64,000 nt of DNA from Taiwanofungus camphoratus. Taxonomy: Eukaryota; Basidiomycota; Agaricomycetes; Polyporales; Taiwanofungaceae. Position numbers and translations under genes: made by a program. How positions within the stretch are numbered: position 1 is the stretch's first letter; each line of letters begins with the position of its first letter. Of this stretch, positions 8,902-18,851 are shown piece after piece. The stretch spans positions 1 through 64,000 of the forward strand of contig CP021232.1 of NCBI GenBank assembly GCA_003999685.1. The letters run 5' to 3'. The notes beneath the pieces were generated by a model, which saw nothing but the letters and a program-made list of their open reading frames with translations, was not told the DNA's origin and ran no database searches.

Positions 8902-9775
8902 GCCGGACTTACCCAGTCCTGCGCTTAGGGTTGCCTTAAAATAGATAGGCGCCTTACGTGTCACGTGATATGTTCGGCACTTAGTACGGACCGGCCCTTC
9001 ACTGCGGCCCGGTGCGCGCCGTTCCCGCATGCTAGCGGAGCGCGCGTTAACTACTATGGTCCCTAGCGCCCCTCTGCTGTGTTAGTCCATGATCTGGTGA
9101 TCTGTGGGTTGTAACATGCTAGAGCACGGTGCGGCAACTTGCTGGACGCGGTCCTGATGAGTATCCTTCCCCCGCCCCGCATGGCTCGGACAGGGTGCTC
9201 CCGGGGATTCCCAGGTTTGTGCCATGACATGATGCTTCCTCAGTGGTCCACGCTACCCTTAGTAGACGCCCGGAAAAGCGGCCCGGTCACATGATCGGTG
9301 CGGCACCGGCTAAGCTGTTTCTATCTATACCCGGCCCGGATTAACCTCCGGCCCGGGCTTCCTATCTGTTATCTCGGATCTTGAGCCTAGGCTTGAGGTC
9401 CGGATTCTTATCTTAATCAGATGACTCTGACATCTGATCAGTAATGGTGTCTAGGCGAATCTAGACAATGTTGATTCCTCAGCGCTGATTGATTAGGATA
9501 GGAGCGAGAGACGTGATTCGCTCGCACCTGCAACCCTTTGCCCTGGTTCAGTCAAACTGACTTAGTCATCGGCCCCCGGGCCATGACTCAACCATAAGCA
9601 TGACTTTGGTTGAACTCGGTTAAAATCGACAGCTAGTGCTCTGATGAGACTTAGTCGAAATTAGCTGCCCGCCCCCCCATAGGCGAGCTAATTAGTACTA
9701 GCTTCCTCTAAGTCCTCCTTTCAAGCCCGTATCGCACTCGCAGCACCTGCGGCGCTGCTCGCTCCACCTCCTAAC
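8902..9775 (+). mobile_element. Pseudo-LTR of family B PLE, copy B2
   Basis: Closely matches 6087-6948 with scattered substitutions and small indels. It ends in CCTCCTAACC, where it is fused directly to a family A pLTR fragment without a telomere array. Confidence 0.8.
9632..9702 (+). ncRNA. Type I hammerhead ribozyme, family B copy B2
   Basis: CTGATGA 9641-9647, GAAA 9657-9660, stem II GAC/GTC, stem III TTAGCT/AGCTAA with an inner CGCC/GGCG helix, and stem I GCTAGTGCT (9632-9640) with AGTACTAGC (9694-9702). The stem III tip differs from B1 but stays paired. Confidence 0.9.
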
Positions 9776-10443
9776 CCGGTGATCTGTGAGGTGTAACATG
9801 CTATGGCACGGTGCGGCAACTTGCCGGACATGGTCCTAGTGGATATCCCGCCCCCGCCCCGCATGGCTCGGTGAGGGTGTCCCTAGGGATCCTCAGGTTT
9901 GTGCCAGACATGATGCTTCCACAGTGGTTCACGCTGCCCTTATCTAGGCGCCCGGGAACCAGACCGGTCACGTGACTCGGTCGGCACCGGCCCGGATTGT
10001 TCTATTCCCATCCTGTCATTTTAACCGATGATAAGGGATCTCTTATCTCTGAGTCATCTTAAATGACTCCTTATCTTCACATCTGATTGTTATCTCTGAT
10101 CAGGTGGCGGTATTGGTAAGGCTAGGGCGTTCTAGCCTGGTCCTTTGTCGACCCCGTTGATAAGGGATAAGCGAATGGCTCCAATGTGATTGGAGCTCGT
10201 CCTACCTCATGGCCTGGTTGGTCAAATTGAATCAGTCATCGGCCGGAGGCCGATGACTCAGGGTCAAGTCACTTGACAACCCTGAACCTCGGTTATAAAG
10301 TACGACAAGAGTACTGATGAGCTCTTTAGCGAAACAAGTGGGTGTCTAGCGATAGATACCATTGTTTACTCTTGTCTTCTCTACCTTTCTCATCTCTTAC
10401 TACGCTCGCCCGCCTATCAGCGGTCTCGCTCCACCTCCTAACC
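9776..10443 (+). mobile_element. Orphan family A pLTR fragment, copy A3
   Basis: Matches pLTR A1 from about base 641 to its end with several per cent divergence. The first hairpin is GTCATCGGCC/GGCCGATGAC (10235-10257), now with loop GGA. It is followed by a 100-residue ORF where the RT gene would be expected. Confidence 0.78.
10305..10375 (+). ncRNA. Type I hammerhead ribozyme, copy A3
   Basis: CTGATGA 10314-10320 and GAAA at 10331-10334. Stem I is ACAAGAGTA (10305-10313) with TACTCTTGT (10367-10375), fully Watson-Crick, compared with one G-U in A1 and A2. Stem II is GCT/AGC over CTTT. Confidence 0.9.
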
Positions 10444-10445
10444 AG

Positions 10446-10748
10446 GATGAGCTCCAATGGTGGATCTTTTCACTTCCCGGAGGGGGTTTTCTATGATGCT
10501 CTTCGATTCTGTCTACTCAGAATTGCCAAAATCTCGTTAGAAAGTCACTTCCCGGACCTGACTGGAATAGAATACCCTATTCCAGACAGCATATATATAG
10601 GACCGGAAAACCTCAAACGTGAGGACCTGGCTACGAGAGATAGTAGTGAGGCTTTATGGACACTGCGTATGTCCTTTCTGGGCGAAGTCGATAGAGTCGA
10701 GCGAGTACTCAAGTACAAAGCGAGAGGTCGCAAGATACGAGTATAAGA
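10446..10748 (+). CDS. Small unrecognised ORF in orphan hammerhead module
   Basis: An ATG three bases after the pLTR end opens a 100-residue frame. I recognise no family. Charged and hydrophobic residues alternate as in a folded protein, and the C-terminus is basic (YKARGRKIRV). Bases 10488-10602 have a diverged second copy at 11209-11318, so the sequence belongs to a repeated element. Its place directly after a hammerhead pLTR mirrors that of the RT gene in family A. It could instead be a chance ORF in a non-autonomous element. No RT motifs are present. Confidence 0.4.
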
Positions 10749-10757
10749 TTGCTAGTG

Positions 10758-11140
10758 GTAACTAGCTACTTGGTAATCAGATCGAACTTAAGGTCCGACC
10801 TACAAAGTACAGGGCCTTATATACGTATTCTACTCTGCGCACGGACCATGGCACGTGGTCTAAGAATCAGCATGAGTAAGCATAAGTAAGGCGATATGAG
10901 TCATCGGGCCGTATTAGCAATCAGTAAGCGTAAGACAGAATGTGTAAGCGGGGCCCGATATGAGTTAATGTCTATGAGTAACCGGGGCCCGTCCAGGGCC
11001 CGTACCATAAGCAGCGATGAGTCAAGGCGCTGCACGAAGAAGCTGGGCCTACCCGAGGCCCGTTCTAGAAGTGAAAGGTCATGAGACCGATCCAAGGTCC
11101 GACCGATAAGATATGCAATGAAAGAAATTGTATCACACAA
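10758..11140. repeat. Dispersed subtelomeric repeat D, CpG-rich copy
   Basis: About 380 bp with a relative at 63,315-63,690 in the same orientation. It contains several GGGCCCG-type palindromes spaced 30-50 bp apart. Most differences from the other copy are CpG here against TpG or CpA there. I see no coding capacity. Confidence 0.75.
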
Positions 11141-11208
11141 TGTCCATGCCCGGGAACAGGCAATGGAGTGAGATAATTGGACATCTATGGAGTTCCCAGA
11201 TAGGTTAT

Positions 11209-11318
11209 TGATGATGCTCTTCGATTCTGTCTACTCAGAATTGTCAAAAAGGAATGGGAAAGCTTGTTCCTGGACCAAACTGGATTAGGGGGTCCTAATC
11301 CAGACAGCATATATATAG
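11209..11318 (+). repeat. Second copy of the small-ORF segment
   Basis: Aligns with 10488-10602, including the shared end ATCCAGACAGCATATATATA. It is diverged and shorter in the middle and no longer carries the same reading frame. Directly followed by a B-type ribozyme module. Confidence 0.65.
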
Positions 11319-11472
11319 GTTATAAGTGACGCTAGTGCTCTGATGAGACTTAGTCGAAATTAGCCGTCCGATAGCAATATCGGGCTAATTAGTACTAGCT
11401 TCCACTAAGCCTCTTTTCTTTCATACAGTCCTGCACCAGCAGCACGTTCCGTGCTGCTGTCTCCTCCTCCTA
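11319..11472 (+). mobile_element. Orphan family B pLTR 3' fragment, copy B3
   Basis: Corresponds to the last 150 bp of pLTR B1 from the TTATAAG before the ribozyme onward. The junctions on both sides are abrupt, with no telomeric repeats. Confidence 0.72.
11331..11399 (+). ncRNA. Type I hammerhead ribozyme, copy B3
   Basis: Stem I is GCTAGTGCT (11331-11339) with AGTACTAGC (11391-11399). Core CTGATGA 11340-11346 and GAAA follow, with stem II GAC/GTC. Stem III is like B1 but with loop GCAA in place of GCGA, so the GNRA loop is kept although the sequence changed. Confidence 0.91.
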
Positions 11473-11703
11473 TCTCATGGCCTGGTTGGTCAAATTGAAT
11501 CAGTCATCGGTCGGAGACCGATGACTCAGGGTCAGTCACTTGACGACCCTGAACCTCGGTTATAAGTACGATGAAAGTACTGATGAGCTCTTTAGCGAAA
11601 CAAGTTGGTGTCTAGCGATAGATACCTTTGTTTACTCTTGTCCTTCACTATCTATCTCATCTCTTACTACGCTCACCCGCCTACCGGCGGTCTCGCTCCA
11701 CCA
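11473..11703 (+). mobile_element. Orphan family A pLTR 3' fragment, copy A4
   Basis: Corresponds to pLTR A1 from about base 1073 to its end. The first hairpin reads GTCATCGGTC/GACCGATGAC (11503-11525), a compensatory C-G to T-A change relative to A1. It is followed by the last short CCTAA tract of the window. Confidence 0.75.
11571..11641 (+). ncRNA. Type I hammerhead ribozyme, copy A4 (one stem I mismatch)
   Basis: CTGATGA 11580-11586 and GAAA at 11597-11600. Stem III has an 8-bp inner helix. Stem I ATGAAAGTA (11571-11579) pairs with TACTCTTGT (11633-11641) with one A-C mismatch and two G-U pairs, so this is the most decayed of the seven and may be weaker. Confidence 0.82.
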
Positions 11704-11718
11704 CCTAACCTAACCTAA
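11704..11718. repeat. Innermost telomeric repeat, centromere-side end of PLE array
   Basis: Three CCTAA units end the pLTR A4 fragment and mark the inner edge of the PLE stack. Beyond it the sequence changes character. Confidence 0.75.
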
Positions 11719-11748
11719 GTCTGGATTGATGGTGCTTATATAAGAGGC

Positions 11749-12655
11749 AGCTGGAACAGCAAACTAGCCAATCACTGGGTGAGATCATGCTTATGTTATC
11801 AGAAACACCAACTCATTGAGTTGTTGAGTGAGTTACTTGCTCGTGCTCATCTTATGTGCCACACTGTCAGGAGACAAGCGGCATGGCAGCGGTTCTATGC
11901 GGACCGACACTTAGATCCCGAAATGACCACAGCCCTGGGTGAAAAATACCATGATTTCTGTGAGTGGTATGACACTGAAGCAAAGGCATTTGAACTATAC
12001 CATAATTGGGTAGACGAGGGGATAGCAGAACCTAATCTCTGTGATGATCCCCCTGTCTACCTGAACGATAACTGAGGCCTGAAACCTGTAAGGCCAAACT
12101 CAGTCCATAGGGTGAAATACTGACGGAACGGGATCACCAGGCCGGGTAAACACACAGAGCATGAAAAACGGGTCGGGCGGAGGTTGGATATGGCTTCCTT
12201 TGGATGACTATACCCTTCCTTTTGCAGGCCTTGTTGGATTGTATGCCCACACCATATAACGAGGCCACCAAAACCTGTAGGTGTGCCGCTCATGTGGGCG
12301 CGGATGCCCACTTACTATCATTATTACTCTACATGTACCTACGCCATATGGAGTATAATAAACCCGGTGAATATAAAAAATTTAAAAAAAAAGAGTGAGT
12401 TACTCGACTCAACTCGGATGTCTGAGTTTGTGAACTCGGCATGCGAGCCGAGTCGAGTTCCGAGTTCAACTCGACTCGACCGCACTAACTGGCACAACAT
12501 TGGCTGGAACAGCAAACTAGCCAATCACTGGGTGAGATCATGCTTATGTTATCAGAAACACCAACTCGTCGAGTTGTCGAGCGAGTTACTCGACTCAGAT
12601 GTCCGAGTTCCGAGTTCGACTCGACTCCACCGCAACACTAGATATCAGATTGGCT
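11749..12655. repeat. Duplicated blocks and TCGAG/ACTCG-rich repeat
   Basis: About 66 bp at 11,750-11,815 (AACAGCAAACTAGCCAATCA...) recur at 12,504-12,569. A second module dense in ACTCG/CGAGT is present at about 12,395-12,490 and again at 12,565-12,650. The left copy of the first block has ATTGAGTTGTTGAGTGAG where the right copy has CpG. Between 12,076 and 12,390 I see no gene. Confidence 0.6.
11779..12075 (+). CDS. Hypothetical 98-residue ORF, possibly partial
   Basis: No family recognised. The first 25 residues fall in a segment repeated at 12,501-12,570, so the true start may be later (M at about residue 27, LMCHTVRR). The remainder is rich in Trp, Tyr, Asp and Glu (FCEWYDTEAKAFELYHNW) and looks like real or recently real coding sequence. 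A TATATAAG box lies at about 11,737-11,744. It could be the remnant of a subtelomeric gene. Confidence 0.35.
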   Translation: MRSCLCYQKHQLIELLSELLARAHLMCHTVRRQAAWQRFYADRHLDPEMTTALGEKYHDFCEWYDTEAKAFELYHNWVDEGIAEPNLCDDPPVYLNDN

Positions 12656-12704
12656 GTAACTGTTATTCTCCCACCATTGCATACTTCTGCAATCAAGAAT
12701 AATC

Positions 12705-13184
12705 ATGACCTCGGTAACGATAACGGCGATTGCAGCGGCCTCGACCACAGTTCCAGTAACCTCCACTCGCCCACCTATCGTCGAGATCCTCCGCGTTCTA
12801 TCCACCTTCGCCTCTTTTGTCGTCTCCTCGGTCACTGCCTTCTCTCTTGCCTTTGCCCGTGCACTTGCAGCACCCCTTACTGCGCTATATCATCTTCTTC
12901 AATACGTACTGGCTCCTGTCACCCTCTTCTGCCATATTGTCATCGACACTTTTGTTCGAACGCCTTATTCTCTCCTTGTATCTATCCTACAGAACCTATA
13001 CCCGATATATGTCTTCATTGGCGTAACATGTATTACTGCAGCTTTCGTGGGACTTGGCGCTCGCATTGTTGCCCAGACCATTCAACATGCTCTCTCTCCA
13101 GTGTCTCCTCGTGGCTCTGCAGATACCGAGTCTGCATTATCAAAGGCGCGCAGGAGGGTATCAATCAAGGAAGACAGGATCTGA
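12705..13184 (+). CDS. Small multi-pass membrane protein, unknown function
   Basis: 159 residues from the first ATG, no introns. After a Ser/Thr-rich N-terminus there are three or more hydrophobic stretches: about residues 28-60, 62-85 and 90-122, the last ending in an Ala/Gly-rich helix (FIGVTCITAAFVGLGARIVA). A polar, basic cytoplasmic-type tail follows. Small proteins of this layout are common and uncharacterised in Agaricomycetes. No enzymatic motif is visible. It is the first convincing host gene inward of the subtelomeric repeats. Confidence 0.65.
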   Translation: MTSVTITAIAAASTTVPVTSTRPPIVEILRVLSTFASFVVSSVTAFSLAFARALAAPLTALYHLLQYVLAPVTLFCHIVIDTFVRTPYSLLVSILQNLYPIYVFIGVTCITAAFVGLGARIVAQTIQHALSPVSPRGSADTESALSKARRRVSIKEDRI

Positions 13185-15688
13185 AAGATGTGACTTACCT
13201 GGTGACCCCCGAAAGCATGCCGTCTCTACTATGTGAGTTCCCTTAAGGTGTTTTCTCAGTCTATAGCTTCTGAAAGAGATTGCTATAGCACTGCCCAATC
13301 AATTTCGTTATTTTTGTGCTTGCGTGGATTTGTTCATGCATGTTCAAGTACACTGCCTCATGCTCTCTCCTAGCATCAAACATCTTCCGGTGTTCTCCAA
13401 GTTCTTAGGGTCCACTCTCATATTCCATTCAGGAGTATCGAGTCGGTGTCGTGTCTCGATGATTCCCTGCCCCTATAATGCGCATTGGGCTAATTACAAT
13501 TCTTCAACCGCAATGTCTTCTTGGCGTGCTTCTCTGCATTGTGCCTTGAAAATCCAGCTCTCCCGTTATAACCTGTCAAAGCACCGTTCTCGTTGTCGTA
13601 TTTACGGGGCTCTGTTTACTAGTCTTGACATTATCCGTCATTTTATACTCAAGCAAATGCCAAATGACTTGTAATGGAGATGGTTGTACGTAGGTTGGAT
13701 GTCCACACACAACACCGCCATTGTTTAAACAGTCCTCACGCGATATTTGTTCTCAAGGAAACTACCGGTGTAGTCAAATCAAAACGACAATCCCTACCAT
13801 GTATGTGCGCATTTGTCCCACGTCTAGGCAATTATTATCTCGTCCTGGGAGTCTAGTAAGCCCCATGCACCAATGTCCCATTCCTTTGCAGCAGGAGTGA
13901 CTCAACAATGTAGTGACAGTACACGTCTATACTGCTGCACCATGCTGCATTGCAATGCAGTCGTCCAATGCCTTAGATTTTCCACTCAAGCGTTGACGGG
14001 AATAGTCAATGGTACGTCTTCCGAGAAGCCTATCGGAAAGTCTCATAAAGTTCTACTCGTTCCTCAACATTGGTCTCGTTGCTTCCCTATTCATATCAAG
14101 CGCATCACACGATTATCTTCCCGGTGATTGGCCTCTAATCTTGAGAGGTTGTCTCAAACTCCACAACGATGTTATCTGCTCATCCAACACTTGGGGGAAG
14201 TCTCGTATATGCATACATTGGTAGCGTGAGTTTTGAGATCTGCCGCAACCGACTTTGTATTCATCAAATTTTCGTCAGAAGTGGGCCGGTCATAAAGGCG
14301 TTCTTCGGCGAGAATATTTCGAGTGAAGTATATTAGTAAACTTATAAGCAGGCTTTTTTAGAACATATCTCGAAAATTCGAGTCCGTGTTACATATGTAC
14401 GGTGGAGGCCATAACCTATATTTGCCATTGAGTTGCCCCTGACAAGTGCAATAGGTGAAGGTGACCGTCGAAAGACCCAAGGTAGGCGGGCAACACAAAG
14501 GTAACACCTATTTCTTACTACGTGAGCTTCGCATCTCGGTTAGCATAACTCGAAGTACGCAGCACCGGAGTCAATCTTCCATTTGTCTACATTGAAAATA
14601 GTATCGTTAACGTGATCAAAGGTGTTCTTACAGCGCTTGAGGGAGATCCCCACTTAATCATTCCGGTTTGCAGCTTCATCAAATCCATAGCTACGACATG
14701 CCTTCTTGCTTCATCGTGACCCCAACAAGCCATATACTGTTCTGAAGAAACAACATCCAAGGAATCCGGGGCACCAATGCTGCAGCATTGCAGCGAATGC
14801 CAATTTCCATACGTTGTCTTTTGAAGCCCGGAGCCTGCCAGATTCAAGTAGGATCATGCGGAAACTCGAAAATCGATATATGTCACCAAGCTAGATAGAT
14901 GATGTTTTCAGTCCTCTCTGTTGACACATCCTAACAACCCACTCCCCGACCGCCGACCATCGGATGGTTACGAGGACAGGCGCGTACAATGCCGATCCTG
15001 AGGCGTAGTGAGGCGAAGGTATTAGCTGCTGCAATCTTAACGGTGTTTTTGACTGCACTCACACTCAGACTTTCAAAGCGAACGCACTGGGCTGAAACTA
15101 ATAATGGCCCACTGCATTGACTTGTTCGTTAGTCTTTGATAACTGCAAATAGTACATGGTAGCATTGATAATCTCTGTCTTCGTGGCATACGGTTCAGAG
15201 AAGGAGGCTGCAATAATCTGTTAGAACTTTCTTTTCAATCATCTGCGCGACCTTCCGGAAGCATACACAGAACGTAATTAGGGTCGGCGCTGCTCATGGA
15301 AAGGGTCCATACGGAGATTGTTACATACACTGGCAGTGGTCTTCCCTTCAGCCGTTAGGGCGCGATGAATACACCAAGACCGATGTCCTTCAAGAATTCT
15401 GTGTTCCCGACGAGAACAAGGTTGGTACCCGAACAGCAGACGACGTGAGTCCGATATAACCCTGACGCTTCGAAACTATGATGGGACCCTGTTCATAGAG
15501 ATGGCGTGATTTACTACTTCAACGACTATTTTGGCCTGCATCATCTAGGATATAGCACAAAAATATTATTGGTGAGAACCGTAACTCTTAGATATACTGA
15601 TATCAGCTAAGATTCAAAGTAGACGGTTGCAGAACTTGTCGAAAATACAAAATATGAGATATGGCCGTTCGGCGGACAACAAATGTGC
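13185..15688. other. 2.5 kb without a supportable gene
   Basis: Only short overlapping ORFs occur. A minus-strand stretch at 14,587-14,847 (AMDLMKLQTGMIKWG and similar) and fragments at 15,300-15,420 have some coding flavour and could be exons of a decayed gene, but I cannot assign a family or join them with confidence. Confidence 0.5.
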
Positions 15689-16537
15689 TCACCAGATCCG
15701 CGTTATCTCGCCGTCGTCTTCATTTATAACTGCCGTCCGAAGTCGTTCGGCCTTCTGCCATATGTCTTCCCCTCCGTTTATGTTATGTTGCCATTCCTTA
15801 TGCACGCCGTCTCGATCATCAGCACCCGAAACCATGTATAGCCTCTGGTTTACGAGCATAGCGGCTCGCACGCGTGACGACCAATAAGAGGGGCCCTGTT
15901 GTTCACTTACAACAAGGACGACCATCTGCACGCCACTGTGTATGAGCAAAGACATAGAACATGCCGCCTGGTTCTGCGAGTTCGTGCGGTTGACTGGGGC
16001 AGCAACACGCTGGAGTGATGGCATACGGAGCAAGAGGCGAATGTGGGGTACGTCCATGTATATTTGGACCAATCGCAAATGGGTGATATGTTTGAGAACG
16101 GAAACATCAAGATGCTCAGCGACTCGAAGCTCTGAACCGAAGGTGGTCAGTCTATGGCACTGTACCGGAGATAGCTGAATCGAGTCTCTGTGCGCGAGGT
16201 AACAGGATTCACTGAGAAACTGGAAGGGGATGACGAGATTTGGCACTGTTAACCAGAGCCAAGCTGTTTCTAGGATCGATTTATCTGACGGCGACACTTC
16301 GTCTAACCACAAGTTGTAGACAAGCTGTCTTAGATGGTGAGGGAATTCAGCAGCGCATTTTTTGTGTGGCAGACGGGATATAGTAGTGTAGAGTCGCGAT
16401 AAAGCAACCTGTCGCATCCAAGAGCAGACCTGTGAGATAATCCGAGCACACTCGAAATCAACTAAGGCCTCATGTACGATCATGATGACGAGTTCGGTTG
16501 GGAGACTGGCGTAGGGTGAGTCCATGGCACGATTCAT
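15689..16537 (-). CDS. F-box-like protein
   Basis: 282 residues in one exon. The N-terminus (residues 9-50: SLPTELVIMIVHEAL...ARIISQVCSWMRQVALSRLYTTI) fits the short F-box-like motif found in hundreds of Agaricomycete proteins, where the box is expected to bind Skp1 and bring substrates to an SCF ubiquitin ligase. The rest is weakly leucine-rich (LKHITHLRLVQIYMD), as in LRR-like substrate domains. The protein is shorter than many family members (400-500 residues), so more exons may exist. An in-frame Met lies four codons after the first; either could start translation. Function in this organism is inferred. Confidence 0.72.
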   Translation of the reverse strand: MNRAMDSPYASLPTELVIMIVHEALVDFECARIISQVCSWMRQVALSRLYTTISRLPHKKCAAEFPHHLRQLVYNLWLDEVSPSDKSILETAWLWLTVPNLVIPFQFLSESCYLAHRDSIQLSPVQCHRLTTFGSELRVAEHLDVSVLKHITHLRLVQIYMDVPHIRLLLRMPSLQRVAAPVNRTNSQNQAACSMSLLIHSGVQMVVLVVSEQQGPSYWSSRVRAAMLVNQRLYMVSGADDRDGVHKEWQHNINGGEDIWQKAERLRTAVINEDDGEITRIW

Positions 16538-18851
16538 ATTGACAGCTGTACTGCATGCAAATTTTCTGCCAATTGATGAACCTTGGTTCGAGGGGTCGGG
16601 AAGGAGGTTTGCGACTTGCGACTGCTGAACGTGAACACTGTAATCAGCTAAGATCGAAGCAACAGTGGCTTGTATTCACGTCAATAAAGTCACCGCCTGG
16701 ATTCGACGTACACGCGACCAGCCACGCTGCAGAGTATAGTATCGAAGCTGAAGCGCACTGTAGTATGTCGCACTGGCTACTTGTAACGAAGTTAACGAAA
16801 ACCGATCGTGGTGACTGCGATGACTGGGTCCTGGGTCTGCTGCCACGTGACTCTGTGAGAAAGCGTAGTCAAGGTTGGTGCAAAAATTGCAGGGTAGTCA
16901 TACACCAGTTGCACGAGCTGATTACGGGTTGACTGGTGTGCGATTATCCTACTGCTCCATATTCAGGCACTGAGAGGTAAGAAGATTGACTAGCTAGTCA
17001 ACTTGTGCAATTTCTGCCGACTTGCATTTTTTATAGAGCGTGACTTGGCATGTCACATTCTCTTTGGTGTGCCAAGTGCGCGATGAAAATGCGAAGGTCG
17101 ATGCTTTTGAAGACCTCAGACCATCGGTATCTGACATCTCTCCGTACTCACGTAGTATCCTGGGATGTATATTTGACTCGGTTTAGCGGCGCCCGGCAGT
17201 ATACATGCTCACGCACTGCCATTTCCCTCCAATGAGACATTGGTTGCCTCTGTCTAAAACATATTTCATCATGCCGGGTAGTCTCCTCTACTCCCACAAC
17301 CATCGTGCTACCACCGGCGGAAACAATGCATCGTTCCCGGCGACGGCGCTATGGAAACGTGAGCGAACACTCACAAGATGTCTATGTAATGCCTGCGTCA
17401 ATTGCAATATGGACAACGGCATGTGCGCCACATTGATTGACAGTTAACGCCCGCAAATCCTCGCTTCCGTTCCAGTTGCCTGTTTCGTGTCCAGGATGCA
17501 TCCGTTCGTGTGCCTACGGTCCATGTACTCCTCTCAATGCTGTCAATGGTGCTTGGAACCATTTCTAAGGCCTACCACACGATTCTAGCCAGATCACTGG
17601 TGTCAAGAATCGTAAAATTCTCGAGTCTATTGATATGCGGTAGGAATACGAGACTGAATCACCTCTGGACCTGGCAACGAAAGCTTACAAGGAGTTGGTG
17701 GCATATTTCCCATATCATAGCTGCATCTCGTGTTCCATTGGTTGGTCTGGGAATCCAAGGACGATGCGACTGACAAGCCGCTTTGCCAAAAGGCCTCAAC
17801 GACGATCGTAGATGCAGTGCACGTTAACTGCACATTCGCTAGCTCATGATATCGTGGGTTGACAGAGTGACACACAGCAGCTGGACCACGTATGGAGAAC
17901 GCCACGAAGTTGCGACACAGCACCAGAAATAGAGCCTGGGGGAACAGATGCCCAGCTTCACAGTCTGAGGTTAGTGCGGCCGTTGCCAGGAGGGTCACAT
18001 GCACGACAAAATAAGTATGCCACAGCTGTGATGCGAGGGTCTGATACGTTGCTCGCTATGGGAGTAAGTAGAACCTAGAAGACCCTGGGGAAGCGCGTGG
18101 GACGTGTGTGCGGATGAATCGATGGACGGTGGGTCACTGAACTTTGTCGGATGAAGGGAATTCGAATGCAGTTGAACGATAAAGCCGTGATAGGATGGGC
18201 GCTAAAACTGATGGCGACGGGCAGAGGGAATTGCCGAATTTGGCGGAAGCGAACACGGTTCTTTGCGTGGGTAGTGTATCTCAGCAAGCGCGTGCGGCCG
18301 CTACTGCTGGGCTCCTCCTTTCTTCCCTCATCTCCCAACACCTTTTCTGTACTGTAGCTCCGTTACCTCTCTCTTCTTGACGCCTGGACGCGCTTGGGTT
18401 TGCAACAAGCGCACCTTTGGGACCACAGATCACCGACGAGCGTTTCAAGAACAATTGGATCTCCCGTTCGGGCAATCTGCTGGCTCCCTGCGCCACAACT
18501 CGTGCTCCTTCAATTTACCAAAAGTATGTTTCACTTCGCGACCCAGTATCAACGCGACTAGGACTCCTGCAACATGTCCGTTTCCTCCTTGTCTTCTACC
18601 CCATCGCTGACCCACCTTGCTCTTGTCCCAGCCAACACTGCACAGCCTGCTCCATTTCCAGCTGTACAGTCGGCGAATATAGGCTTCAGGACACTTAGCT
18701 GCTGCCCTTTTATTTCAAAGCAGATCGAGAGTTGGTCCCTAGTTCTTTTCCTCTATTCAGCATAAAGCAGGTGAGCCCTTGTCCTCAATTCTGCTTTCCT
18801 TCTCTCCCGTCGACCTGCATGACCGCGTTTGTTATAGTACGCCCGATCACG
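16538..18851. other. 2.3 kb intergenic stretch with only weak ORFs
   Basis: The minus-strand ORF 17,627-18,004 (125 residues) is the longest and has a few Cys and Leu runs but no recognisable domain. The pyrimidine-rich DNA from about 18,300 to 18,850 looks like the promoter and 5' leader of the next gene; fungal leaders are often CT-rich. Confidence 0.5.

Noticed and set aside
1-11718. A CRISPR-like or satellite array in the CCTAA tracts
   Set aside because: The repeats are simple telomeric units without unique spacers of even length.
14587-15420. A decayed P-type ATPase or dehydrogenase on the minus strand
   Set aside because: A few short segments resemble such families, but no diagnostic motif is present and the pieces do not form an ordered exon series.
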